Source of the DNA: Cyanophora paradoxa
Taxonomy: Eukaryota; Glaucocystophyceae; Cyanophorales; Cyanophoraceae
NCBI GenBank assembly: GCA_004431415.1
Contig: QPMI01000577.1
Location: 1-64,000 of the forward strand
Direction of reading: 5' to 3'
Length of the DNA: 64,000 nucleotides
The position numbers and the translations under genes are program-made. Of this stretch, positions 45,243 through 54,703 are shown one piece after another. Position 1 is the stretch's first letter. Every line of letters starts with the position of its first letter. The notes beneath the pieces were generated by a model. That model did no database searches, had not been told where the DNA came from, and saw only the letters and a list, made by a program, of their open reading frames with translations.

Positions 45243-46102
45243 AGCGGTGCCGGACCTGACGTACGCCGTCGGAAAAGGGGGGGAGAGAAAGGGGCGGAGG
45301 GGTACCAGCTCGACGAAGCAGTCACGCAGCGCCTCGCGCTCGTCTCCGGGCTCTGCGGCGGCGCGCGTGGGCGGCGGCCGCCGGCGCGGCGCGCGGCGCG
45401 TGCAGAGGGGCACCGAGCGGCTCGTCGAGAGTGAGGAGGCTCTGCGTCAGGGCGCGCTCCGCCTGTTGGCGCGGGCGGGCGGGCGGTCAGCTGGCGGGCG
45501 GGCGGACGAAGCGGAGCGCAGGCGGCCGAGGCGACGCGGGGCGGGGCGGGGCGGGACGGAGGCGCCTGTTGGGTGAGCTGGTCGACTCCGAGCCTTCCGT
45601 GCTGCACGAGCTCGTCTATGATCGCCTCGGACTGCGCGGCGCGTCGGCGGGCGCGGCCGGCGATCGCGGCGCGCGGGGCGGCGCACCCGCTGCCCGAAGC
45701 GCAGCTTCACGTGGGCCGCGAAGCGCGGGAAGCGGAGCCTGTGCAGAATGTTGTCCGCCGCGATATGGTACTGGTAGACCGGCGCTGGCGCGGGCGCGCC
45801 GGGCTTCACGGCGGCGGCGGCATCGCCGTCGATCACCGCGGAGGCGATGCTGTGTTGGAGCAGGATGAGCAGGCTGTTTCGCGTCTGCGTGTACTGGAGA
45901 CCGCTGTAGCGCATCACGTCCTGCAGGCTGAGCTTGCCCCGGTGCAGCAGGACCGCCGCGACCTTCTGCTCGACCGCGGAGCGCGGGCGGGCATCAGGCG
46001 GCCCCCGGGTCGGTTCCGCGCGAGGCGGCGCACCTCCACGATGTCCCCGAAGAAGTCTTTGACGATGTCCTGCGCGAGCTTCGCCTCGTACAGAGAGCCC
46101 AT
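41921..46102 (-). CDS. RPC3: RNA polymerase III subunit RPC3 (POLR3C/RPC82-like), full length, many exons
   Basis: The product is predicted to be the RPC82/RPC62 subunit of the Pol III initiation subcomplex, which helps open promoters for tRNA and 5S genes in the nucleus. Exons in order: MGSLYEAKLAQDIVKDFFGD (46102-46034), the winged-helix exon VAAVLLHRGKLSLQDVMRYS..LLILLQHSI (about 45985-45815), QYHIAADNILHRLRFPRFAA (about 45770), IIDELVQHGRLGVDQL (about 45600), QYSAVSSYLSNRFILPPSIA (about 45110), LWRVNYDQ (about 44330), IVRSVLLVTAPFEKTR (spliced, 44090/44020), VFYVDQVHPSLPIDLNVNKN, YTLNLRAAL, EMPARVFRLLLAKTQLEEKQ, ELAMIPVKEAREHLHRML (about 43170), DHNPQRTFYLWAVNLPRLLA (about 42820), a low-complexity Ala/Gly/Glu linker (42060-42350) and the C-terminal helix ENTLMALDESLCLFSLF, TAA at 41921-41923. 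The linker is an unusual insertion. One junction after EEKQ seems to use a GC donor. Confidence 0.85.
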
Positions 46103-46280
46103 CGCGTCGATGCTTGGGAGGCCCGAAAGTGCACTACGACCAGCCCGGGGGCCTCACGGGGCTGCGCCCAAGCGCATTCTCTCGCGCGGTTCGGCGGACT
46201 CGGTTGCACCTCTAGACTCGGCGGTTCGGCTCCCGGCGGTACAGTTTCTGTCGAGTGGATCAGAGGCGCCCGGGCGACCC
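46103..46280. promoter_or_regulatory. Probable bidirectional promoter between RPC3 and TPM-RING genes
   Basis: Only 178 bases separate the start codons of two divergent genes. No TATA box or clear motif was found; the assignment rests on spacing. Confidence 0.4.
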
Positions 46281-48797
46281 ATGGCGTTCCTCTCGGCGCC
46301 GCCTTGGATTCGGAGCGATGGCGTCGATCTGAAGAACCGCCTCGATCCATCCGGACATCAATCCGCGGTTGCGAGGTCGGCACGGCAGACGCCGCGGCCG
46401 CGGCCGGCTTTCAGATCGCGTAGAGACGCCAACGCTCGACTCGGCAGCGCACGATCATTTGCCGTTCAGGCCGTCGTCGCCAATTGCAACAGCCGCTCGA
46501 AAAATTCGGAGCCGCCCGCCGGCGCCGGCGCGGCGCAGCGCAATTCGCCTGTGTACATTGGCGTCACATCAGAGCTCAGAAAAGGCGGCGATCGGCCCAG
46601 CAAGACGCCGCCGCGCGACGCGGGAAATCAAGATGATCATGACGTCGACGCCGACTTCGACGCGTACGGGGAAATTGCATCGCGCACGGCGACCCTGGGA
46701 ATCGTGGCCGCAGTCATTGCGGCCGGGTTTGTGATATCCTACGCTATCGTCCTGGCTATCAGTTTCATCCCGATCGCGACGAGCACGAGCGCGCGATCGG
46801 CGCAAGCGGGCTTCGACTTTTCGGCCTCCTCGCGATCGCTGGCGCCAGCGCCGGAGGCTCCTTTCGCGATCGCGGATTCGGGGCAGAAGCTGGATCCGGA
46901 GGCCCTGCAGCAGCCTTTTCGCCTGGGTGCCGGCGAGACGCCGAGCCCGGCCGAGCACTGACGCGTGTGCAACCGCCCGAGCAGGTGACCCCGGCCCGGC
47001 GCCGGCTGTCCCGCCAGATCTCAGCGCTACCGCCGCGGCGCCCAGGTCGCACGTGTGCAACGCCGACTCGCTCCTCTCCTCCGCCGCGGCGGACCGGCTC
47101 GACGAGATCGCCGGCGCGCTCGAGCGGGACCGCGGCTTCCAGGTGCGAGTTAAAATTACAAATACGATTTTCCCTCCCGGCCCGGCGGCCCGGACCCTCT
47201 GGAGCTGTACATGTACCCCGCGCCGCGCCTCAGATCGGGTACGCCGTCGCGGAGTCCATCAACCCCCCGGGGGGGGAGAAGGCGACGGCGGAGGAGGCCA
47301 AGCGGGCCGCGAAGCGCCTCCACGACCGGTGCTTGCAATTCCTTTAATGTGGATTGAAGGCTTAAGCTTGAAAGCTTAATTAAGCCGCTGTCACGTATTG
47401 ATTTTGGACGTCCTGGCGGGGCGGGGCGCGGCCAGGTGGGGCGTGGGGCACAGAGGCCAGGGCGATGGCGTGGTGGTGTTGCTGAGCGCACAGGACCGGC
47501 GCGCCTACATCTCCACCGGTGTGGCCCCCCTACCCCTCCCCCTCTAGATCTCCCCCCGGCCGGCCGGCCACCCCACTCGTTCTCGCTCTCCTGCCCCTTG
47601 TCCCCCTCCTCTTCCTCCCATTTCCTCCTCAAGCCCCTGATATCGATGGCCCCTCCCAAGGCCTAGGCCTCCCTTCCATTGAGATCGGAATCGGATCCCG
47701 CCATAGAGATTTCACCCGTCGCCCCCTTTTCAATTGCTTTACTCCCTGCCTGACCGGACCTATCCGAGCAAATTTTGTTCTTTTCAATGGCTCTCGCCCC
47801 AAGATAATATAAGATCCCGCCCCGAAATCTCGCCCGATCACTAATATTCGATCCCACGCCGCTCTGTTCCAATCGCGATTGCGCGCGCTCTAAATTTGCG
47901 CAGGCGCGAGGGCGCGTCGGCTGCTGCGGGACGGCGACTGCCGCGCGATTGCCTCGGCTGCGCTGCCCCTCGTCCGCTCCGGTGACTACGACGCCGCCGC
48001 CGTCGAGATGGGTGCGACCCTGCAGCTGCGCCGTCTGCTTAAGTTTCATTCGTCTTCAGATTTTCCAACTATAGCTCCGGAGTCCTGTCGTACAATGCGA
48101 CTTGTTAAACTTTATGCATATGAGCCGGCGCCAGCTTTTAATTCGAATTCAAAGATGAGATCTAGACCTCGTTCAGCGGTTCTAGATACGCGCCCGTGCA
48201 GGAGGCGCCGGTGGCGGCTCGAGCTTCACCGGGCCCGGGCCGCCTCGGGCCTAGGCCTGACCAACATTTGATTTCGCCCGGCGTCGGCGTCGCAGCCGAG
48301 GGCGTCGCGGAGAGGCTCTCCGCCGGCGCCGGCTCCCGACCATCCCCGAAGGTGTTAGCGCCCGCTTTCGTCGTCATGGGCGCTGGATACGCCCTGGTGG
48401 TCCCCTGGCAGCGGTTCCTCGCGCTGCGCGAGACGCGCGCGAGGCGGCGCCAGCGCAGGCGGGCCGCGCGGGCCCTGCTCGGGCTCCACGCGCTGAGGCG
48501 CCACCCGGGCTACGGGGGCGGCTTCTGCGCCCTCTGCTTCGAATTCGATTCCGACCGGTCCGCTGCGGCTGCGGGCGCCGAGGGCCCAGGTCTCTCGACC
48601 CTTCCGTGCGGGCACCAGTTTCATCCGCGCTGCCTCGCGGAGGGCGGCGCCGGCTACAGATGCCCCGTCTGCGGCGCCTGGAACTTAGAACAAGGCCGCC
48701 CGCTTGAGGAGCGCAATCTGAGGCGCAAGTACAAAGCCAGGGCAAGACGGGCCGACGACGAGTACGTCGCGGCGTCCCTTGCTCGAATCCAGGTCCG

Positions 48798-48830
<33 letters not shown>

Positions 48831-49220
48831 CTTCCTAGAACCCCACGCGCCTCGTCGTCGTCGATATACATCGACCGCGAATGTCGATTCGAGGGCGGCA
48901 GAAGCGGAACAGGCTCGCGGTGGGGCCCCGCACGGTGGACTCGTTCTGGAGTGCGAACAAGGGGGGCTACTACGTATACGACCCGTGGGACACCTTCCTC
49001 CTCGACGGCGAGCGCCCCGCCCCCGCGGCCATGGCCAGTGATTCATACGACGCCTCCGGTACCGGTGATCGATGCCGCGCGCGGCGCTTGCATTGCCGAC
49101 TCCGACGCAGATTGGAACGGATACGAAGGCTCCAGCTCGAGCTCGTACGGGGCCTACGAATGGGGCGGCTTCGACGGCGGGAGCAGCGACGGCGGGGGCG
49201 GCGGGGGGGACGGCGATTAG
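46281..49220 (+). CDS. Membrane protein fusing a TPM domain to a RING finger (TM-TPM-TM-RING)
   Basis: ATG at 46281. A 130-residue basic N-terminus precedes a TM helix (LGIVAAVIAAGFVISYAIVL, about 46704-46763). After an intron (46927-47011) comes the TPM (TLP18.3/Psb32/MOLO-1) domain: NADSLLSSAAADRLDEIAGA (47061), IGYAVAESINPP (about 47235), RWGVGHRGQGDGVVVLLSAQ plus RRAYISTG (about 47430-47520), then RLLRDGDCRAIASAALPLVR and SGDYDAAAVEM (47905-48008). Next are a second TM (LAPAFVVMGAGYALVVPW, about 48357) and a RING: CALC..LPCGHQFHPRC..CPVC (48529-48675). A 46-nt intron (48793-48838) with a 32-C run leads to SFWSANKGGYYVYDPWDTF and, after another intron (about 49060-49109), a Ser/Gly-rich tail ending GGGGGDGD at 49220. 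RING suggests E3 ligase activity; TPM domains occur in photosystem II repair and other membrane proteins, so a membrane-anchored quality-control ligase is inferred. Confidence 0.8.
48793..48838 (+). other. 46-nt intron made mostly of a 32-C run
   Basis: The intron reads CCAG|GTCCG, then 32 C, then GCTTCCTAG|AACC. Splicing it joins the exon ending AASLARIQ to the exon beginning with NPTRLVVVDI. The polypyrimidine tract is a pure C homopolymer. Confidence 0.75.
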
Positions 49221-49488
49221 CCATGGACGGCGACGCTTCCCTTGTCGCAGTGCTAGTCTTCGAAATTCGATACTAGCTTTTCGCGAGGCTTCGGCTTAGT
49301 ATATGTGCACGAGCTTGAACCGTGAAGTCGGACAGCCTCTAGTCGCATGTGCGTACCCCTCGCAAGCAAGCGGTACCCCTCGCGAGCTCGCAGCAGCACT
49401 CGAGATTTACGACTCTCTACTCTCCCGCGAGCGATCCGTTGAAGCGCTCGCCCCGCCGCACGCAGCGGGCGGCCGCGGGCACCGCCGC
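49221..49488. other. Short convergent-gene spacer
   Basis: This is the 3' region between the TPM-RING gene and the minus-strand coiled-coil gene. It contains duplicated CGGTACCCCTCGC/CGTACCCCTCGC words (49355-49385). No gene was seen. Confidence 0.5.
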
Positions 49489-49630
49489 TCAGCCGAACTC
49501 GTCGTCGTCGCCGCCGTGCGAGGGCGCGCGGCCCCGCGGCGAGGTCGACCGCTGCCCGCCCGCCGGCACCGCCAGCCTGCGCCCGGCCCCGGCCTCAGAA
49601 CAGAATCGAACTTCAAAATATGTTAAGATG

Positions 49631-49666
<36 letters not shown>

Positions 49667-49984
49667 TTAGAAGCGATGCGGCGCACTGCTTCTGGAAGGA
49701 ACGGCGGGAGGAGGTGGAGGCGGCGGCGGCGAGCTCGCCCTCCAGCTCGTCGTCGTCCTCCAACTCCACCAGCGACTTGCCCCGCAGGATCTAAGGCAGA
49801 GGAGAATAAGAACAAGGAAAAGAATAAGATCCAAGGATCTAAGTATCTAGCAGAGGCAGCTCAGCTGAGGCACGCCTAGGGGGAGGGGGGGGGGGTACCT
49901 GGGCGGCGACGGAGGACATGCCGCCACTGGAGCGCATGGAGGCCGAGGCGAGGGGCCCGGCCGCGGCGGAGGCCGGGCGGCCTC

Positions 49985-50015
<31 letters not shown>

Positions 50016-53000
50016 GGGGGCCGGGCCCGTCTGAGAGGACCAGGAGGCGCCCCCGATGGAGTAGCGGTGGCCCCGAGGCCGGGCCGGCCGGCCCCCGGCC
50101 CGTCCTCGTCCGACTCCCCGCTCGACTCGTCCGCGAAGGCCGGCGCCGAGGCCCGCCGCGGCCCGCTCGCCCCCCCGAACGACGAGGCGGCCAGGCGGGC
50201 GGGGCCCGGGGCCGGGGCCGGGGACGCCGCTTGGGCGCGCGCGGCCGGCTGGGACGCCGCCGCCGATGCGTGAGACTGCGGCTGCGACTGCGGCTGCGGC
50301 TGCGGCTGCGGCGCCTGCGCGCGCTCCAGGGCGCAGTCCTCCAGGTACGCCGCGATCTGGGGTTCGGTTTCAGACCGGGACACTTTACATCTAGAAGGGG
50401 GTACGCGCCTTGGAGAGGGCGGCGCGCTTGTCGGCGATGCGGTCTGGCACGACGGCTGCGGCGAGGCGGGGGAGGGAGGCCTGGCGGGGCGGGGAGGCGG
50501 CGGCTCAGGTGAGCCGCTCCACGGAGGGAGCGGGGCGGCTCACCTGAGGGGCGAGGGCGCCGCGGGCCGCGAGGGCGTTGCAGAGGTCGATCGCCCGCAG
50601 GAGGAGCGCTGCGGGGGCCGTTCGCGGGCGACCGGGCGGGGCGGGGCGGGAGGGGTACGCCGATCGCGAACCGGCGGCGGTGGGGTTCGCGGAGCGCGTG
50701 AAGTCGGCGAGCGTCGCGGTCCCGGGCGGCTGCGGCGGCGAAGTAAGCCCAGGGCGGGCCGGGCTCCACGGGGCCCCGAGGGGCGGACCTGCGCCAGGAG
50801 CCGCCGCTGCACGAACTCGGGAGAGAGTACCCCTGCGGGTTGCCTGGTCAGCGAGGGGGTGGGGGTGGGGGAGCGGGGAGGGGTACGGCGGCACCGTCGG
50901 GGAAGGAGCGGAGGCAGTCGAGGAAGGCGTCGGCGCAGGCTTCGATCGCGAAGCCGTCGGCCCGGCCCTCCGCCGCCGCCCGCCTGCGGCCGCTTAGAGG
51001 GGGTACGGCGAGGGGGGCAGGGAGCGGCCCGGGTACCGGATCATCTCGTCGCGCATGCGGGCGTTGGCGTGGCCGGAGAGGAGCCGCCCCTCGCCGCCCC
51101 GGGCCGCCCGCTCGACGTGGGCGGCCAGCGCCTGCGCCGCCCGCACGAGCTCCGCCGGGGCCAGCCCCTGCGCCGTCGCGCTGACCAGCGGGCCCCCGGG
51201 CGCCGCCGCCTGCCCCTGCTGCTGCCCCTGCCCCTGCTGCTGCTGGTGCTGATGGTGGTGGTGCGCGGGGGGCCGGGCCGCGGCGGGCCCCATCGGAAGG
51301 CCCGAGGGCGAGAGCATGCCCGTGCTCGATGCCATCGACCTGCCCAGCCCAACGTCGGCCCCCGGGGTACCGTCAAGGTAGGGGGGGTACGCGCACCGCT
51401 CGGAGGTCGGGTCCTCGTCGGGGCTGGGCGCGAGGAGGGGGCTCAGGGGGCGGCCGGCGCGGGCGGCGGGCGGATCCGCACCTGTCGCTGGCGTGCCCGC
51501 CCGCGCCGCCGCCGCCCGTCTCTGCCGCCGGCGGGCTCCCCCCGAGGGGGCTGCCCCCCTGCGGGCTTGAGCCCATGCCCCCCTCCCCGACGCCGGCGTC
51601 GGACCCGCGGGGGGTACCGGGGTCCGTCGGACCCTTCTTCTTCCCCTTCTGCGGGGCGCGTCGCCCGTCAGCGGGCGCCCCCCCAGCGCGAAGGCCCTGT
51701 ACCCCCCGCACCTTCCAGAACTTCCAGGAGACTTTCTTGGTACCCTTCCGGTCCTCGCTCGAGTCGTGCGTCGCGTGCAGCGTCGACGTCGACGCCTGCG
51801 GGGCGGGTCGGGAGGGGCGGGGGAGAAAGGCTGGGGGTACGCGTTTTCGGACCTGGTGGGAGCCCGGACCGGTGGACATGCGCCGGGCCTGCTCCGCGGC
51901 GGCCGCGGCGGCCGCCTCCGCCGCGCGGCGGCGCTGCTCCTGCTCGGCGGCCCGCCGGCGCTCCTCCTGCGGGATCGTGAGGACCCGGCGCCCGGCCCGG
52001 CCCCCGAGCGGGCCGGGACGCGGACCTCGACGCGCTGGGCGGCGAGCTGCCGCTCGTGCTCGACCTGCCGCGCCGCCGCCCGCTGCGCCTCCCGCTCCGC
52101 CTCCAGCTGCCGCCCCCGTCAGCCGGGCCGCGCGGGCCGGCCGGGCGGGCGGGCGGGGCGGGCGGGCCTGGGCCTGGAGCTTCCGCTGGCGCTCCTGGAG
52201 GAGCGCGAGCTGCTGCGCCTGCGCCTGCCGCAGCCGCTCCGCCTCCGCCTCCACCTTCTCCCGCCGCCGCCGCTCCCCCTCCGCCTCCGCCGCCGCCGCT
52301 GCCGCCGCCGCCTCCGCCTCCCGCCGCCTGCGCTCCGCCTCGTCCGCCTCCTGCCGCGCCCGCCGGTCCCGCTCTGCCCCCCGCCGCCCCCGTCAGACAG
52401 GCCGGGCCGCCCGCGGCGGCGCCGGGCGCGCACCCTCGGCGCGCTCGGCGTGGCCCTCTGCGACGAACTCCTCCACGCGGAGCTCCGGCGGGGGCCGCCG
52501 CCGCGCGTCCGGCGACGGCACCGACCCCGCGCGCTGCCGCCCCGTCGGGCCGCGCGGGGGGGCAGGAAGGGAGGGAGCTGCCGGGTACGGCACCTGCTCG
52601 CCCCGGGGCTCCCCGGCGCACCCCGCCGCGCCTCCATCTGCTGCGCGCTCAGAGGCGGCGGGCGCGGCGAAAGGGCGCGCGGCGCGCCTCCTGCCGGATC
52701 CGCGCCTCGCGCTCCGCCCGCTCCTTCAGTTCCCGCCGCACTTTCGCCTCCCGCTCCTCGCTCTCCCGCAGCTGCCGGCCCCGGCGCGGGCCCCCGCTCA
52801 GGCACCGGCCCGTCGGGGGCGCGGAAGCCGGGCGCCGGCACCCGCTTCAACAGCGCCTGGTGCTCCCGTTCCTTCTGCAGCAGCTCCGCCCGCTTCGCCG
52901 CGATCGCGCCCTCCACCTGCCCCCCGTCCCGTCGGCGGCGCGCCCGCCCGCCCGCGCGCCCGAATCGCGCACCCGGTCGCGCTCGGCGTCGACGAGGTCG

Positions 53001-54606
53001 CCGGCCCTGCGCCGCTCCTCCGCCGCCCGCGCCGTCTGCAGGCTGGGGCCCGGCACGCCCGGCGAGCCCACGCCGCCACGCCCGCCCGCCCCCGCCGCGC
53101 TCTCGTCGGGGTCCGTCTGCGGGGCCGTGGGCACGCGGGAGGGCCCATCCGAGGGGCGCCGGCGCGCACGACGGACGGCTCGTCGGCCCTGTACGAGTCG
53201 CCGAGCTCGGCGCGGGCGGCGGCGAGGTCCCGCGCCAGCGAGTCCCGCGCCGACGGCGACGCCGCCTGCCGCGCCACCGCCGCGTCCGCCTCCTGCCGCC
53301 CGCCCGCCCCCGTCGACCCCGGCGGAAGCGGCCCCGCGGGGCTTCGAACCCGGAGGACGGCCTCCGCGGTCTGCAGGAGCTCCGCCTGCCGGCGCCGCGC
53401 GGCCGCGTCCGCCTCGCCCCGCCGCTCGTGCTCCTCGCGCGTCCGCCCCATCAGCGCCTTCAGGTCCTCCTGTATCCGGCCTGCCGCGCCCCGGGGCGGG
53501 GCGCGCGTCAGGCCTCGCGGGAGGGGCCCGCGGGGATTCGAACCCATGCGCTCGCGGTGGTGCTCATGGGCCTCCTTGAGCGCCTTCTCCGCCGCGGCGC
53601 GCATCTCTTCCCGCGCCGCGTCCCCCAGCGCCCGCTCCATCTCCTTCGCTGCGCCACCGTCGGCGGGGCGGGCGGGGCGAGGGGAAAGGATCCGCTGACG
53701 AACCATCCTCGTCGAGCCGCCTGCGCTCGACCTCGCGCGCGATGGCTTCTCGCCGCTCCGCCTCCTGCACCGCCTGTAGCTGCTGCTTCTGCGGCGGGCA
53801 TTGGCGGCTGCCAGAAGATACGCTGGGGCCGGGCCGGGCACCCGCTTTGCGATGGTCTCGGCCAGGACGCGTTCCTTCTCGAAAGTAACGCTCGCTAGTC
53901 GCCTCCGCGCTTCTGCCCGCGCCGCCTCCGTCTCGTACTCGTGCACCTGTCGGATCTGCGCCGCCTTCTCTCTTAGCTACGATAGCACGGAGGCCGCGGC
54001 GGGCGCAGGCCTTGTGCCGCTCGACCTCCTCGCGCCACTGCGGCCACCAGCTCTTCATCCGCGCGAAGTAGTCCGCCTGCGTGGTCCGCTTGTCAGCAGC
54101 GATCGAGCGATTGGCAGCTTTGCTGGCGGGTGCAAGCCTTGAAGTGCTCGACGGAGGATCTTTGAAGCTTCAGCTGCGTATCCTTCGACATCTGCGCGCA
54201 ACAGGCGTGATGCGGTGCAGGGCGCGGCCTGCAGTGGTGCTCGAAGCGTGGCGCACCGCCTGCAGCGAGTTTGTGATGTCGTCCAGCTTGCCGCGCATGC
54301 TCTCGTTGCGAGCCTTGGCGATTCCAGACATCTCCTCCAGCGAGCGCATCAGCTGCTGCACGCTCAGCTGTGTGCGGCTTGAGCGGCTGTGCGGCAAGAA
54401 CCTGGCCGAGCGTGTCAACGCGGGCAACGCTTATGCGGCCCTCCAGCTCCAGCTTCCTGCGTATCTCGAACTCCAGCTGCTCTCTGCGCTGCCGCCTGCG
54501 CAGAGGCGTGGGTGTGGGTCCGTTCAAGTGCGCATCGGGCGCACAGCTCAAGCCGGCGCCGCTCCAGCGGGTCTGTCTGGTCCAGAAAGGTCTCCAGCGA
54601 AGCCAT
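49489..54606 (-). CDS. Long Arg/Glu/Ala-rich coiled-coil protein, many GC-rich introns
   Basis: The ATG at 54606 begins MASLETFLDQTDPLERRRLE. Exons reading leftward include RREQLEFEIRRKLELEGRIS (about 54460), QLSVQQLMRSLEEMSGIAKA (about 54340), MKSWWPQWREEVERHKA (about 54030), EYETEAARAEARRRLASVTF (about 53920), LQAVQEAERREAIAREVERR (about 53750), KEMERALGDAAREEMRAAAE (about 53620), GRTREEHERRGEADAAARRR (about 53420), VEGAIAAKRAELLQKEREHQ (about 52890), AEREARIRQEARR (about 52700), ERLRQAQAQQLALLQERQRK (about 52220), EERRRAAEQEQRRRAAEAAA (about 51950), a His/Gln-rich stretch HHHHQHQQQQGQGQQQGQ (about 51240), Ala/Pro/Gln low complexity (50100-50370) and a final acidic tail DDDEFG with a stop at 49489-49491. 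Much of it is heptad-like coiled coil. A cytoskeletal or scaffolding role is likely from composition only. It could be two genes; I saw no globular domain. Confidence 0.6.
49634..49663. repeat. (GA)n microsatellite in an intron
   Basis: Thirty bases of perfect AG repeat lie within the last intron of the coiled-coil gene; on the coding strand this is (CT)n, a pyrimidine-rich tract upstream of the final exon. Confidence 0.9.
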
Positions 54607-54703
54607 CCCGGCCCGCACGCTCCTCCGCTGAGGGTCGTTCGAATTTCCAGGCCGGCCAGTTGCAACGGAGGGAGGGTACCGCGACGGCAACCCGCTGTGA
54701 GCG
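54607..54703. promoter_or_regulatory. Compact divergent promoter region
   Basis: Ninety-seven bases separate the start codons of the coiled-coil gene (-) and the F-box gene (+). No core element is recognisable. Alternative starts further in would lengthen it slightly. Confidence 0.4.

Noticed and set aside
45573-46280. Plus-strand extension upstream of the TPM-RING start
   Set aside because: It overlaps the conserved winged-helix exons of RPC3 on the other strand; the ATG at 46281 is a better start.
51329-53898. Very long plus-strand open frames (up to 789 codons)
   Set aside because: Antisense shadows of the coiled-coil gene; Arg/Ala/Ser/Pro composition and no motif.
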